Part shown: piece after piece, positions 52,034 to 60,549 of the stretch
How positions within the stretch are numbered: position 1 is the stretch's first letter
Layout: each line of letters starts with the position of its first letter
Assembly (NCBI RefSeq): GCF_001686925.1
Contig: NZ_LVEN01000042.1
Location: 429,471 to 493,470, forward strand
DNA length: 64,000 nt
Reading direction: 5' to 3'
Source of the DNA: Flavobacterium piscis
Lineage (GTDB): Bacteria > Bacteroidota > Bacteroidia > Flavobacteriales > Flavobacteriaceae
Notes under the pieces: model-generated
What the model was told of the DNA's origin: nothing
What the model saw: the letters and a program-made list of their open reading frames with translations, nothing else
The model's database searches: none
Program-made: the position numbers and the translations under genes

Positions 52034-53293
52034 ATGAATAAGAGTTTAGTTTATATTTTCATATTCCTACTTTCATTAACAGCAAAAGCTTCGTTTATCT
52101 TAATTCCGATGGACGAAACCACACAGCAAAATCATCTAAAAGCATACGGAATAACCTATTGGTGTTTAAGTAAAGATTATAAGGCAAGTTGGTTGCTTAA
52201 TTATCGTGGAGGCTCTTTTTTGTTGCCTGATGCTGACGAAATTCGTAAAGAATGCAAGATTCGCGGAGTAAGCTTTGAAGTGCTTTCGGATACTGAAGAG
52301 GCTTCGATTTTAAACGAAATCTCAAGTCCGTCACAAAATATGGAATCGGTTATTCTTGAAAAAGCACCTAAAATTGCCGTTTATACACCAAAAGGAAAAC
52401 AGCCTTGGGATGATGCCGTGACATTGGTTTTAACCTACGCCGAAATTCCTTTTACACCAATTTATGATGAAGAAGTTTTAAGTGATCAATTGCTGCTATA
52501 CGATTGGCTGCATTTGCATCACGAAGATTTTACGGGACAATATGGTAAATTTTATGCTGCATATAAAAATACACCCTGGTACATAGATCAAAAAAGAGAT
52601 GCCGAAGCTCTTGCTGCAAAATTAGGTTATAGCAAAGTATCACAAGAAAAAGGAGCAGTTGCGAAAAAGATCCGGGATTTTGTTATTGGCGGTGGATTTA
52701 TGTTTGCTATGTGCTCTGCAACTGATAGCTTTGATATTGCACTTTCGGCAGATGGTGTTGATATTTGCGAAGCTATGTTTGATGGAGATGCGAGTGAGTC
52801 TAATTATCAGTCTAAATTAGATTACGGCAACTCATTTGCTTTTAAAAATTTTACATTAGAAAGAAAACCTGAGGTATACGAGTTTTCAGATATTGATATG
52901 ACCAATAAACGCAGAATTCCGATGGAAAAAGATTATTTTTCTTTAATGGAATTTTCTGCAAAATGGGATCCAATTCCAAGTATGTTATGCCAAAATCATA
53001 CACAATTAGTAAAAGGTTTTATGGGACAAACAACATCATTTGATACAGCATTAATAAAATCAAATGTTTTAGTAATGGGAACCTGTGAACTTAACGGTGA
53101 ATCAAGATACATTCATGGCGAAAAAGGAAAAGGGATGTTTACTTTTTTTGGCGGCCATGATCCTGAAGATTTTCAGCATCAGGTTGGAGATCCTCCTACA
53201 GTTTTAGACCTGCACCCCAACTCCCCGGGATATCGCCTGATCCTGAATAATGTTTTATTTCCTGCAGCAAAAAAGAAAAAATTAAAAACATAA
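52034..53293 (+). CDS. exported protein of unknown function
   Basis: A 419-aa protein with a signal peptide (MNKSLVYIFIFLLSLTAKASF). Database entries for similar flavobacterial proteins are, as I recall, sometimes labelled asparagine synthetase B, but none of the AsnB motifs (N-terminal Cys2 glutaminase, PP-loop SGGxDS) are present. The mature part has a region like a type 1 amidotransferase-fold domain (KIAVYTPKGKQPWDDAVTLVLTYAEIPFTPIYDEE; later FFGGHDPEDF). I would not assign an activity. Probably periplasmic or secreted. Its promoter may be TATCTTTA at about 52010. Confidence 0.7.
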   Translation: MNKSLVYIFIFLLSLTAKASFILIPMDETTQQNHLKAYGITYWCLSKDYKASWLLNYRGGSFLLPDADEIRKECKIRGVSFEVLSDTEEASILNEISSPSQNMESVILEKAPKIAVYTPKGKQPWDDAVTLVLTYAEIPFTPIYDEEVLSDQLLLYDWLHLHHEDFTGQYGKFYAAYKNTPWYIDQKRDAEALAAKLGYSKVSQEKGAVAKKIRDFVIGGGFMFAMCSATDSFDIALSADGVDICEAMFDGDASESNYQSKLDYGNSFAFKNFTLERKPEVYEFSDIDMTNKRRIPMEKDYFSLMEFSAKWDPIPSMLCQNHTQLVKGFMGQTTSFDTALIKSNVLVMGTCELNGESRYIHGEKGKGMFTFFGGHDPEDFQHQVGDPPTVLDLHPNSPGYRLILNNVLFPAAKKKKLKT

Positions 53294-54097
53294 TTACTTC
53301 AAATAAAATTCGAACCAAATAGGGATATGATCCGATATTCTTCTGGCTTCTTTTAGCGAATTAAAATTTTTGTGAAACGGAAGTATACCTGAATTAATAA
53401 ATTCTAAAGCACTTGCTTTGTAAAACATATTATCAAATTCAGATGCGAGACAGATATTGCTTTTGCATTGCTGTTTTAATGTAGTTTTTTGATTTTGTAA
53501 AATAGGAGAGTAGCCCATTTTCTTTAAAGGATTAAATACCGTGTGGGATTGAGGGCAATTAAAATCGCCTAGAAATACTAAATTTAGAGCAGGATATTCG
53601 AGTGGCAGAAACTTAAAGTACTTAATTTCGGTTTCTGGTTGCTTACTTTTGGTAATAGCATGGAAATTAACCAGTGTAACCGTTTTTTTATTTATTTCAA
53701 AAGTAGCAAAATAGGGTTCCCTGTCAATTTCAAGATGATATTGTTTTTCTAACCAAGGATTTCCTTTTAGTTGGATTCTACTGGTTTTCCAAAGAAAAGC
53801 ATAACGTTCTGTTTTGTAACTGGTACCACTTGTTGGATTACTAATACAATAATCCCATTTAGTTCCTTTTTCGTTTAGTAACATGGCAAGTTTAGCGACA
53901 GCTTGTGCGCCACCGTAACCTGCAACAACTTCCTGAATTGCTACAATATCATACTCTAAAAGAGTGTTGGCAATAAAATTTAATTCAGATTCAGATTTAG
54001 ATTTTCCAAAGTTTTCTAAATTCCAGGATAGAATTTTGGTTTGTGAAAAGGTGAGAACAGTAAAAAATAAAAGAAAAAAACTTAAAATATATTTCAT
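53294..54097 (-). CDS. endonuclease/exonuclease/phosphatase family protein, exported
   Basis: A 267-aa metal-dependent hydrolase of the DNase I-like fold, with signal peptide MKYILSFFLLFFTVLTFSQ. Key residues: N32-L-E-N in ILSWNLENFG, E in DIVAIQEV, the D/N pair in LVFLGDFNCP, and SDH in ISDHIPIWFEF, the full EEP active-site set. Nuclease, phosphatase or lipid phosphatase activity cannot be told apart. A TATATTTG box lies at 54114-54121 on its strand. Confidence 0.88.
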   Translation of the reverse strand: MKYILSFFLLFFTVLTFSQTKILSWNLENFGKSKSESELNFIANTLLEYDIVAIQEVVAGYGGAQAVAKLAMLLNEKGTKWDYCISNPTSGTSYKTERYAFLWKTSRIQLKGNPWLEKQYHLEIDREPYFATFEINKKTVTLVNFHAITKSKQPETEIKYFKFLPLEYPALNLVFLGDFNCPQSHTVFNPLKKMGYSPILQNQKTTLKQQCKSNICLASEFDNMFYKASALEFINSGILPFHKNFNSLKEARRISDHIPIWFEFYLK

Positions 54098-54113
54098 GCT
54101 AAAGATAAAAATT

Positions 54114-54121
54114 CAAATATA
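54114..54121 (-). promoter_or_regulatory. -7 box of the EEP hydrolase gene (TATATTTG)
   Basis: Perfect TAnnTTTG 16 bp upstream of the ATG. Confidence 0.65.
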
Positions 54122-54194
54122 AGCATTTAAAATTTTTAGACGAGCTGTTTATTTAGATGAAAAAACTTAGTTTGTATGGTTAAATAAAATACAA

Positions 54195-54449
54195 TTATTC
54201 TTTTTTATACCTGTTCTTTAGAGCAGTTCCTATGATGATTATTTGCAAAACAAGAAGAGCTGGTATGAAAATAATTTTCCAGTCTATCTCGAGCCAGCCT
54301 GTTTTTTCAGAAATGAATGCAAAACTTAATGATAGAAAAAGACAAAGTAGCATAGTTTTCATAACGATTTTATTTTGAGTGGTATTAATTTTTGAGATAA
54401 ACATTTGCTGCAAACGTTTCCCTGAATTAATTTTATATTTAGCTTTCAT
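54195..54449 (-). CDS. small two-helix membrane protein
   Basis: An 84-aa protein of unknown function with a basic N-terminus (MKAKYKINSGKRLQQMF) and two hydrophobic segments (TMLLCLFLSLSFAFI and IIFIPALLVLQIIIIGTAL). It is transcribed from its own promoter: TAAGTTTG at 54479-54472, preceded 21 bp further by the perfect inverted repeat TTACGG-N4-CCGTAA. The adjacent upstream genes encode a response regulator and two kinases, so this looks like their direct target. A shorter start at Met16 or Met30 is possible. Confidence 0.6.
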   Translation of the reverse strand: MKAKYKINSGKRLQQMFISKINTTQNKIVMKTMLLCLFLSLSFAFISEKTGWLEIDWKIIFIPALLVLQIIIIGTALKNRYKKE

Positions 54450-54471
54450 TAGGTGGTTAATAAATTCTACA

Positions 54472-54516
54472 CAAACTTAAATCTATAAAAAGTCATTTCC
54501 TTACGGGATTCCGTAA
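54472..54516 (-). promoter_or_regulatory. operator (TTACGG-N4-CCGTAA) and -7 box
   Basis: TTACGGGATTCCGTAA (54501-54516), a perfect 6+6 inverted repeat, 21 bp, then TAAGTTTG (54479-54472 on the minus strand). Centre of the repeat is 29.5 bp from the box. Confidence 0.65.
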
Positions 54517-54530
54517 AAAAGTTATAAAAT

Positions 54531-55199
54531 TTACACCAAACCAAAATCTTTTGCAATTGCAATTAAGTGTACGTTATTATTAGCTTTAAAATATATTTTT
54601 AATTTATTGATGCGTTTCTCAATACTGCTGGTGCCGTTTGGTGTTATTGAAGAAGCTTTAAACTCACTAGAAATATTTTCTAAGATATAACCTTTAGCCA
54701 AAAGTTTTAAAATCGAAATATCATAAGATTCAATTTCAATTAAAGCCTTATCATTAAAACTAAAAGATAAATCTGAAGAAAGTATTTTTTCTTCATTTCT
54801 AAAAGTACCTTCAATTGCTTTTCTTAATTCAGTAATACTGTTTCTTCCTTTTGAAACATAGGCATTAATACTTAAATCGTAAAAAAGAGATTTTATACGA
54901 TAGGATTTATCTTCAATAGAAAAAACTATTTTTTTTAATTTAGGCTGAACTTCATTTGCTGCTTCAATAAGTTCTTCACCGCTGGAAAGAGTTACATTAC
55001 GGTGATCAGACTTAAAAGATAAATCGCTTATGAGTAAGTCATAAGGTTCGTTTTCGAGCAATGCTTTTTTTATTTTTAATAAACCATCATCACAATATTT
55101 CACATGATCAATTGTTTGAACTTGTAAATCTTCAAGCACTTGAATAACGGCTACGCTTATACTGTCTAAATCTTCGGCAACTAAAACTTTTTTGTACAT
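54531..55199 (-). CDS. LuxR-type response regulator
   Basis: A 222-aa regulator with a receiver domain (acidic E9-D10, phosphoacceptor D59 in LLISDLSF, Ser in VFSIED, Lys in YVSKGR) and a C-terminal helix-turn-helix of the divergent Bacteroidota LuxR type (YDISILKLLAKGYILENISSEFKASSITPNGTSSIEKRINKLKIYFKA). Last gene of the kinase-kinase-regulator run, 10 bp after kinase 1. The inverted repeat 15 bp beyond its stop is its most obvious DNA target. Confidence 0.88.
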   Translation of the reverse strand: MYKKVLVAEDLDSISVAVIQVLEDLQVQTIDHVKYCDDGLLKIKKALLENEPYDLLISDLSFKSDHRNVTLSSGEELIEAANEVQPKLKKIVFSIEDKSYRIKSLFYDLSINAYVSKGRNSITELRKAIEGTFRNEEKILSSDLSFSFNDKALIEIESYDISILKLLAKGYILENISSEFKASSITPNGTSSIEKRINKLKIYFKANNNVHLIAIAKDFGLV

Positions 55200-55209
55200 A
55201 TAATGGTGT

Positions 55210-56985
55210 TTACAAAGGAAAGGTAAAACTTAATCTAAATCCTTTTTCTGAATTGTTGTCAAAAATAATATTTCCATTTATAGTTTTAATACGGTTTTCC
55301 ACATTTTGCAATCCATTTTTCAAATTTGGTGTACTATTTTTCGTTCCAATCCCGTTATCATTATAAATGATCATAAGATTTTTTTCGATTATTTTAAAAG
55401 TAATACTTACCAAGGTTGATTCTCTATGCTTTTTCATATTGACAAATAGCTCCTGTAAAATCCTGTAAAGCACTATTTTTTTATTTTTTTCAATATCATC
55501 CCATAAAATCAAATCAAAACCATTTAATAAGATATTCAGTTTAGGAGTTTTAAAGCTGGAAATCATTTCTTTTAAATCGCTTGCATACTGTTTCCCAGTA
55601 GTAATAGTGCAATTTTCTTTAGAAATATTTCTTGTTCTTGCATAAATTGCATCAAGGTTATTCAGTAATTTTTCTTTATTATCTTCTTTTGTCAGATCAA
55701 TATTTTCTGCAAAGGTTAATGTTTTGTAAACATCATGAGCCAACTCGGCACTTAATTTTTTCGAAATTCGTATCTCACTTTTAAGTATCGCATCATTTTT
55801 TTCTTTTCGTCCCTTAATACTTAAATAAAAAAAAAGAAATAAACTGAATATAGCTGTAAAAAAAAGAATGATGTAAGAAATTATATTGCGATTTTTTTGT
55901 CTTTCTAACTGCAGCTCATTTTTTACTTTTTCTGCTTTGTATTGCAGGTTTTCATCTTTATCTTTTTTAGAATAGTATTTAATTCTGGCAAATTGATTTT
56001 TGGCCGTCGTTCTGGTCTTCTCAATACTATCAGAAAGTTGGATAAATTGAGTAGTGTATAGTTTTAAGTTTTGCCCATGGCTGGTCTTTGTTAGTAATTT
56101 CAAGCTCTGAAGTTTGTTCGATGCATCATTTAGTTCATTCGATAAAAAGTAAGCTTTCTTTGCATAAGGCTGTGCTTTTTGTGGATTGCTTAATTGAAAA
56201 TATTCGGCAATGTGCAAATAGGTATATAAAAGAGCATAGTTGTTTTTTAATCTTAGTTGTATTGCCAAAGCTTTTTTGTAGTAATTAATTGCTTCCGGTT
56301 TTTCCTGTTGATGATAACACAATCCTAAATCATCTAATATTCGCGCATATTCGTAATCATTTACGTTTTTATTCTCTTTGCAAATCGTTTTAATTTTTGA
56401 TAAGGGAATTAATATGCTTTCTGCCAGTTTTACTTTGTTCTGCTTCAGGTATATTTGAGAAATACTATTAAGAACGACTATTTTTCTAAACGTACTGGTT
56501 TTAAGATGTAATGCTTTTTGATAGTATAAAAGAGAATTTTTGTAATCGTAAGTATAATAATAATTGGCACCAAATTGTTCGTAGACATTTGCTGCGAACC
56601 TTGGTTTTTTTATTTTTTTTAAATGTGGAAGTGTCTTTGTTAATAATATTTCACTGGCAACAAAATCACCCTGCATTTGTTCAATTGCGGCCATGCAGGT
56701 AATTGCATAAACATACTCGATGTAATATATATCAGTATCGCAAAGCAATTGTGCTTTATTAAAGTAATCATATGAATTATTGAGTTCGTAGGAATCAAAA
56801 AGGATATCTGCTTTATTGAGAACTTTTCTTATCTCAGATTTGTTATGTTTTCTTTTAATAGTAGGCTCGTATTTTGGAGATTTGAATAAATAAATCACGC
56901 ATCCTATTATTAAAAAAATGAGAATGGACATAAGATATTTTAAAACCGTTTTATTCTGAAATAATCTGAAAATCTTTTTCATCAT
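55210..56985 (-). CDS. TPR histidine kinase homologue lacking the LHD phosphoacceptor
   Basis: A 591-aa protein with an N-terminal membrane helix (about residues 17-35), six or so TPR units (about 50-310), a coiled segment, a second membrane helix (ISYIILFFTAIFSLFLFFYLSI) and a HisKA_3/HATPase tail. The motif that reads KKLHDELAND in the paralogue next door reads KKLSAELAHD here, with Ser412 at the usual His position; another His follows five residues later. The N-box (LQELFVNMKKH) and G1 (NDNGIG) are kept, so ATP binding is likely. It may work as a partner in a heterodimer. Overlaps the upstream kinase gene by 4 bp. Confidence 0.85.
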   Translation of the reverse strand: MMKKIFRLFQNKTVLKYLMSILIFLIIGCVIYLFKSPKYEPTIKRKHNKSEIRKVLNKADILFDSYELNNSYDYFNKAQLLCDTDIYYIEYVYAITCMAAIEQMQGDFVASEILLTKTLPHLKKIKKPRFAANVYEQFGANYYYTYDYKNSLLYYQKALHLKTSTFRKIVVLNSISQIYLKQNKVKLAESILIPLSKIKTICKENKNVNDYEYARILDDLGLCYHQQEKPEAINYYKKALAIQLRLKNNYALLYTYLHIAEYFQLSNPQKAQPYAKKAYFLSNELNDASNKLQSLKLLTKTSHGQNLKLYTTQFIQLSDSIEKTRTTAKNQFARIKYYSKKDKDENLQYKAEKVKNELQLERQKNRNIISYIILFFTAIFSLFLFFYLSIKGRKEKNDAILKSEIRISKKLSAELAHDVYKTLTFAENIDLTKEDNKEKLLNNLDAIYARTRNISKENCTITTGKQYASDLKEMISSFKTPKLNILLNGFDLILWDDIEKNKKIVLYRILQELFVNMKKHRESTLVSITFKIIEKNLMIIYNDNGIGTKNSTPNLKNGLQNVENRIKTINGNIIFDNNSEKGFRLSFTFPL

Positions 56986-58697
56986 GATAAAGGGATTTTT
57001 AGTAAGACCTTAAAACCTTTTCCGGGGTGTGAATCTATTTCGACATTTCCTTTTATGGATTGAATTCTATTCTCAACATTATGAAGTCCGTTTTTAAAAG
57101 ATAATTGTGTCAAATCAGCTCCATTTCCGTTATCACTATAATTTATAATAATGTTTTTGTCCGTTTCTTTAAAATTGATTACGGCTAAATTGGCATTACT
57201 ATGTTTCTTCATATTTACAAGTAGTTCCTGAAGCACTCTGTATACAGTTGTTTTTTTACTTCTATCAAGAGTATTCCACGAAATTGTTTCTAAATCATTT
57301 AGAATAATACTAGTGTTAGAAGTATTAAATTCTAAAATCATTTCTTTTAGACCTAAAACATAATTTTCATTGGTAATAATAGCGCAATTTTCTTTCGATA
57401 TATCTCTGGTTCTGGAGTATATAATATCAAGATTGTTTAATAACTGCTCCTTGTTTTCTGTTAGCGCAAGGTTTTTGTTTTCAACAAATGCCATTGTATG
57501 ATAAATATCGTTAGCAAGTTCATCATGTAGTTTTTTTGCAATTCGGGTCTCACTTTTGTAAGTCGCTTCAATTTTTTCTTTCTTACCTCGGGAAGTCAGG
57601 TATAAATAGAGTACTATTATTAAACTCAAACTGATGGCAATAATAATATACGAAATTATATTTCGATTTTTCTGTCTTTCCAGTTGTAGTTCGTTTTCTG
57701 CCTTATGGGTTTTCAGTTTTAAATTTTCGTTCTTTTCTCTTTTAGAGTCGTATTTTACACGTGCAAATTGATTTTTGACTTTCTGTCTCACTTCAAAAAT
57801 GCTGTCAACGAGATTAACATATTTGGTAGAATATTTTTTTAATGCTATGTCAGAACTATTCTGAATGATTAGTTTTAGTGACGTTAATCTTTCATCAGTA
57901 TTATTTGCAATGGTAAATTGATTATAGCTTAGCAGCATATATTTTTTTGCCAGAGAAGAATTTCTTTTTTCATAGAATTTTGCCAAATGAAGATAGCTTT
58001 TTCCTAAATCAAAAGGATCACCTTTCTTTTGTCTTATTTTAAGGCTTTTATTTAAATAGTAAAGTGCTTTTTTGGGTTGGTTTATTTTAAAATAACAGAA
58101 GCCAACGTTATCAAGTGCTTTAGCATAAAAGAGATCATCGCTTATTACTTCTTCTTTTGTAATTAAAGAAAGGAAGATTTCGAGCGACTCTTTGTATTTT
58201 TCTTCTTCAATCAAAATCACTGCGATATTATTTTTAGCGGCTAGATTTCTCCATGGCTCTGTTTGCAACTGTAAAGCCTTTTGGTTGTATAATATTGCAT
58301 TTTTATAGTCGTATGTGTTTAAGTAATTAATACTTAAAATGACATAACTGTTCCATGCATATTGCTGGTTTTTTATATATTTTAAATAAAGTAATGCTTC
58401 AGTAACTGTAGATTCACTACCCGTATAATCACCTTGACTTTGCTGAATGTCGGCCATTCTGTTTAAAGTGCTTACATAATCTAAAGCATCAGTTACGGGG
58501 TTGCAGATAAATTTTACTTTGTTGTAGTAATAGAAAGCACTATCAAAATTATTTGTGTTATAGAAGTTATCAGCAACTTTAGTTAACTTTTCAATTTGAA
58601 GTTTTGTGCTTTTTTGTTTTGGAGTTGTATTGGTTTTCTTTTGGCAGGAAAAAAGAAATAGAAAAGTAAAAATAATAAAAAAAAAGTTCCGCATCAT
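56982..58697 (-). CDS. TPR sensor histidine kinase with lipoprotein-like signal
   Basis: A histidine kinase of about 571 aa. I start at the ATG at 58697 (MMRNFFFIIFTFLFLFSC) because the -7 box at 58714-58721 ends only 4 bp before the ATG four codons upstream. The N-terminus has a lipobox (LFSC), followed by TPR units that are probably periplasmic, a membrane helix (ISYIIIAISLSLIIVLYLYL), then HisKA_3 with KKLHDELAND (H395 counted from the upstream ATG) and a HATPase domain (LQELLVNMKKH, DNGNG). First gene of a kinase-kinase-regulator operon; paralogous to the next gene by tandem duplication. Confidence 0.88.
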   Translation of the reverse strand: MMRNFFFIIFTFLFLFSCQKKTNTTPKQKSTKLQIEKLTKVADNFYNTNNFDSAFYYYNKVKFICNPVTDALDYVSTLNRMADIQQSQGDYTGSESTVTEALLYLKYIKNQQYAWNSYVILSINYLNTYDYKNAILYNQKALQLQTEPWRNLAAKNNIAVILIEEEKYKESLEIFLSLITKEEVISDDLFYAKALDNVGFCYFKINQPKKALYYLNKSLKIRQKKGDPFDLGKSYLHLAKFYEKRNSSLAKKYMLLSYNQFTIANNTDERLTSLKLIIQNSSDIALKKYSTKYVNLVDSIFEVRQKVKNQFARVKYDSKREKNENLKLKTHKAENELQLERQKNRNIISYIIIAISLSLIIVLYLYLTSRGKKEKIEATYKSETRIAKKLHDELANDIYHTMAFVENKNLALTENKEQLLNNLDIIYSRTRDISKENCAIITNENYVLGLKEMILEFNTSNTSIILNDLETISWNTLDRSKKTTVYRVLQELLVNMKKHSNANLAVINFKETDKNIIINYSDNGNGADLTQLSFKNGLHNVENRIQSIKGNVEIDSHPGKGFKVLLKIPLS

Positions 58698-58713
58698 TCG
58701 TGGTATCATGCGC

Positions 58714-58721
58714 CAAAAATA
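58714..58721 (-). promoter_or_regulatory. kinase operon -7 box (TATTTTTG)
   Basis: Perfect TAnnTTTG, used here to place the kinase start at 58697 rather than 58709. Confidence 0.6.
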
Positions 58722-58871
58722 AAGAATTTTAGTTCTTAAAAAAGAGTAGAAATACGGTATTTTGTTTAATTTGTAAAACTTTCTTTTTGTTGATTTTTAA
58801 GTATATACGAACAATACAATCTAATTTGTGGTATTGTTCGTATATATAATGCAAAATTGAAATTCTTTAAA

Positions 58872-59306
58872 TTACACAGCTCTCATTCCTGTTGCAATAG
58901 CCAATCTGTTCCAGGAGTTAATAGTGATAATGATCATAATGATTTCTGCTAAATATTTGTCATCAAAAAGGCGTGCAGCATTCTGATAAACTTCGTCAGA
59001 AACATGATTCGTAATCATTGTAATTTGTTCTGTTAAGGCTAGTATTGCCTTTTCTTCTTCGGTAAATACATCGGCTTCACGCCAGGCACTAATGAGATAA
59101 ATACGTTTTTCCGTTTCGCCATATTTTCTCGCATCTGCAGTATGCATGTTAAGGCAAAATGCACAGCCGTTTATTTGCGAGGCACGAATTTTTATTAGCT
59201 CTTTTTGTATGGGAGTTACAGAGGTAGTTGCATTATATTTTTCTAAATTTACTAAAGCTTCATACGCTTCAGGAGCAACTGTTGGGATAACGATTCTTGG
59301 TTTCAT
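58872..59306 (-). CDS. AhpD-like carboxymuconolactone decarboxylase family protein
   Basis: A 144-aa protein of the AhpD/CMD family. The redox motif is CAFCLNMH (CxxC plus His two residues on), as in alkylhydroperoxidase AhpD-like proteins that reduce peroxides or partner enzymes. The start MKPRIVIPTVAPEAYEALVNLEKYN is typical. Cytosolic. Its promoter has GATCTTTG (59339-59332) and a perfect 16-bp palindrome 21 bp further upstream, next to the stop of a Crp/Fnr-type regulator gene, the likely activator. Confidence 0.9.
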   Translation of the reverse strand: MKPRIVIPTVAPEAYEALVNLEKYNATTSVTPIQKELIKIRASQINGCAFCLNMHTADARKYGETEKRIYLISAWREADVFTEEEKAILALTEQITMITNHVSDEVYQNAARLFDDKYLAEIIMIIITINSWNRLAIATGMRAV

Positions 59307-59331
59307 TTTTCTTGTTTTTTAAAGTTTGATA

Positions 59332-59376
59332 CAAAGATCTTGTATGTATGTTTTAAAAAACTTGAAGTACTTCAAG
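59332..59376 (-). promoter_or_regulatory. palindromic operator and -7 box of the AhpD-like gene
   Basis: CTTGAAGTACTTCAAG (59361-59376), a perfect palindrome, then 21 bp, then GATCTTTG (59339-59332), one mismatch from TAnnTTTG. Centre-to-box distance is 29.5 bp. Confidence 0.65.
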
Positions 59377-59384
59377 AAATGAAT

Positions 59385-59957
59385 CTAGATTTTGCCTGCT
59401 CTAATTTTACTCATAAATTCAGCAGAGAAATCCAGATAGGAGGCAAGCATGTATTGCGGAACGCGTTGAACAAATTCAGGATACAAACCATTAAAGTGAT
59501 GATACCTTTCTTCTGCCGACATGGTAAATAAAAACTTGATTCGCATTTGTGCAGCGCCAAAGGATTTTTGCGCTACAATTCTAAAATAGCGTTCCAGTTT
59601 CGGAATCTGAAATAGAATAGATTCTAAAGTTGATTTATCTATAGCAATTACCTCTGATTGCTCTACAGCCTGTATGTAAAAATGAGAGGGAATATAGTTG
59701 TGGTAGCTTAAGTAATCGGTAATCCACCAATTCTCAATGCCAAATTGAAGCGTTTGTTCTGTTCCCTTAGTATTAATAATATACTGCCTCATACAGCCTT
59801 TAACTATAAAATAAATTTTATTGCAAATCTGACCCTCTTCTAATACAAGTTCTTTTCTTTTAATAGTAGATACACTTAAGCAAGAATCCAATAGGTCAAT
59901 TTCTATAGGTTCTAGTTCTACGATCTTTTCAATATGTTGTAAAAGTGACTTGTGCAT
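59385..59957 (-). CDS. Crp/Fnr family transcriptional regulator
   Basis: A 190-aa regulator with a cyclic-nucleotide-binding-like sensor domain (RKELVLEEGQICNKIYFIVKGCMRQYIINTKGTEQTLQFGIENWW) and a C-terminal winged helix (HFNGLYPEFVQRVPQYMLASYLDFSAEFMSKIR), short for the family but typical of Bacteroidota Crp/Fnr proteins. I start at the ATG at 59957 (MHKSLLQHIEKI) because TACATTTG at 59976-59983 overlaps the longer frame's start. The gene precedes the AhpD-like gene, a probable target. Confidence 0.88.
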   Translation of the reverse strand: MHKSLLQHIEKIVELEPIEIDLLDSCLSVSTIKRKELVLEEGQICNKIYFIVKGCMRQYIINTKGTEQTLQFGIENWWITDYLSYHNYIPSHFYIQAVEQSEVIAIDKSTLESILFQIPKLERYFRIVAQKSFGAAQMRIKFLFTMSAEERYHHFNGLYPEFVQRVPQYMLASYLDFSAEFMSKIRAGKI

Positions 59958-59975
59958 GTTATGTGTGATTCTGTA

Positions 59976-59983
59976 CAAATGTA
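59976..59983 (-). promoter_or_regulatory. Crp/Fnr gene promoter -7 box (TACATTTG)
   Basis: Perfect TAnnTTTG 18 bp before the chosen ATG; it decides the start. Confidence 0.65.
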
Positions 59984-60033
59984 CTTTTTAAATTTAATTC
60001 GTAAACACGGGAACTTAAAATGATCGTAAAAGC

Positions 60034-60065
60034 AAAAAACCATCCGCCGTGGCGGATGGTTTTTC
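60034..60065 (-). terminator. rplT operon terminator
   Basis: Stem AAAAACCATCCGCC/GGCGGATGGTTTTT, 2-nt apparent loop (likely a tetraloop in vivo), T-run on the minus strand. Confidence 0.92.
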
Positions 60066-60104
60066 TATGATAAGTAAGTAATCTAAATTGAGTTTATAAA
60101 ACGT

Positions 60105-60449
60105 TTATTTTACTTTGTTAAGTATTGCTTTGAAAGCTTCAGGGTGATTCATTGCTAAATCTGCAAGAACTTTACGGTTCAATTCGATTCCGTTAGCTTT
60201 TACTTTACCCATGAATTGAGAATAAGACATTCCTTCCAGTCTAGCTCCAGCGTTGATACGTTGAATCCATAATGCACGGAAATTTCTTTTGTTTTGTTTT
60301 CTATCGCGGTAAGCGTAGCACATTGCTTTCTCTACTGCATTCTTAGCAACTGTCCAAACGTTTTTACGTCTACCAAAGAAACCTTTGGCTTGCTTCATTA
60401 TTTTTTTTCTTCTTGCTCTTTTGGCAACTGAATTTACTGCTCTTGGCAT
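60105..60449 (-). CDS. rplT: 50S ribosomal protein L20
   Basis: The 114-aa L20, which binds 23S rRNA early in 50S assembly. Canonical: MPRAVNSVAKRARRKKIMKQAKGFFGRRKNVW, RDRKQNKRNFRALWIQRINAGAR and LADLAMNHPEAFKAI. Last gene of thrS-infC-rpmI-rplT. In other bacteria L20 represses its own operon by binding the mRNA; the 100-bp gap before it could hold such a site but none was identified. Confidence 0.98.
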   Translation of the reverse strand: MPRAVNSVAKRARRKKIMKQAKGFFGRRKNVWTVAKNAVEKAMCYAYRDRKQNKRNFRALWIQRINAGARLEGMSYSQFMGKVKANGIELNRKVLADLAMNHPEAFKAILNKVK

Positions 60450-60549
60450 AATTTTAATGTGTTTTTGTAGCAGGCGTCCCGAATTAAATCAAAGGAACTT
60501 AAAAGCCATACTCCAAGGTTATATAAATAATTTTTAACCTAAAGAATTA

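Noticed and set aside
52034..53293. Asparagine synthetase B label
   Set aside because: No Cys2 glutaminase site and no SGGxDS PP-loop; the protein has a signal peptide. Kept as unknown.
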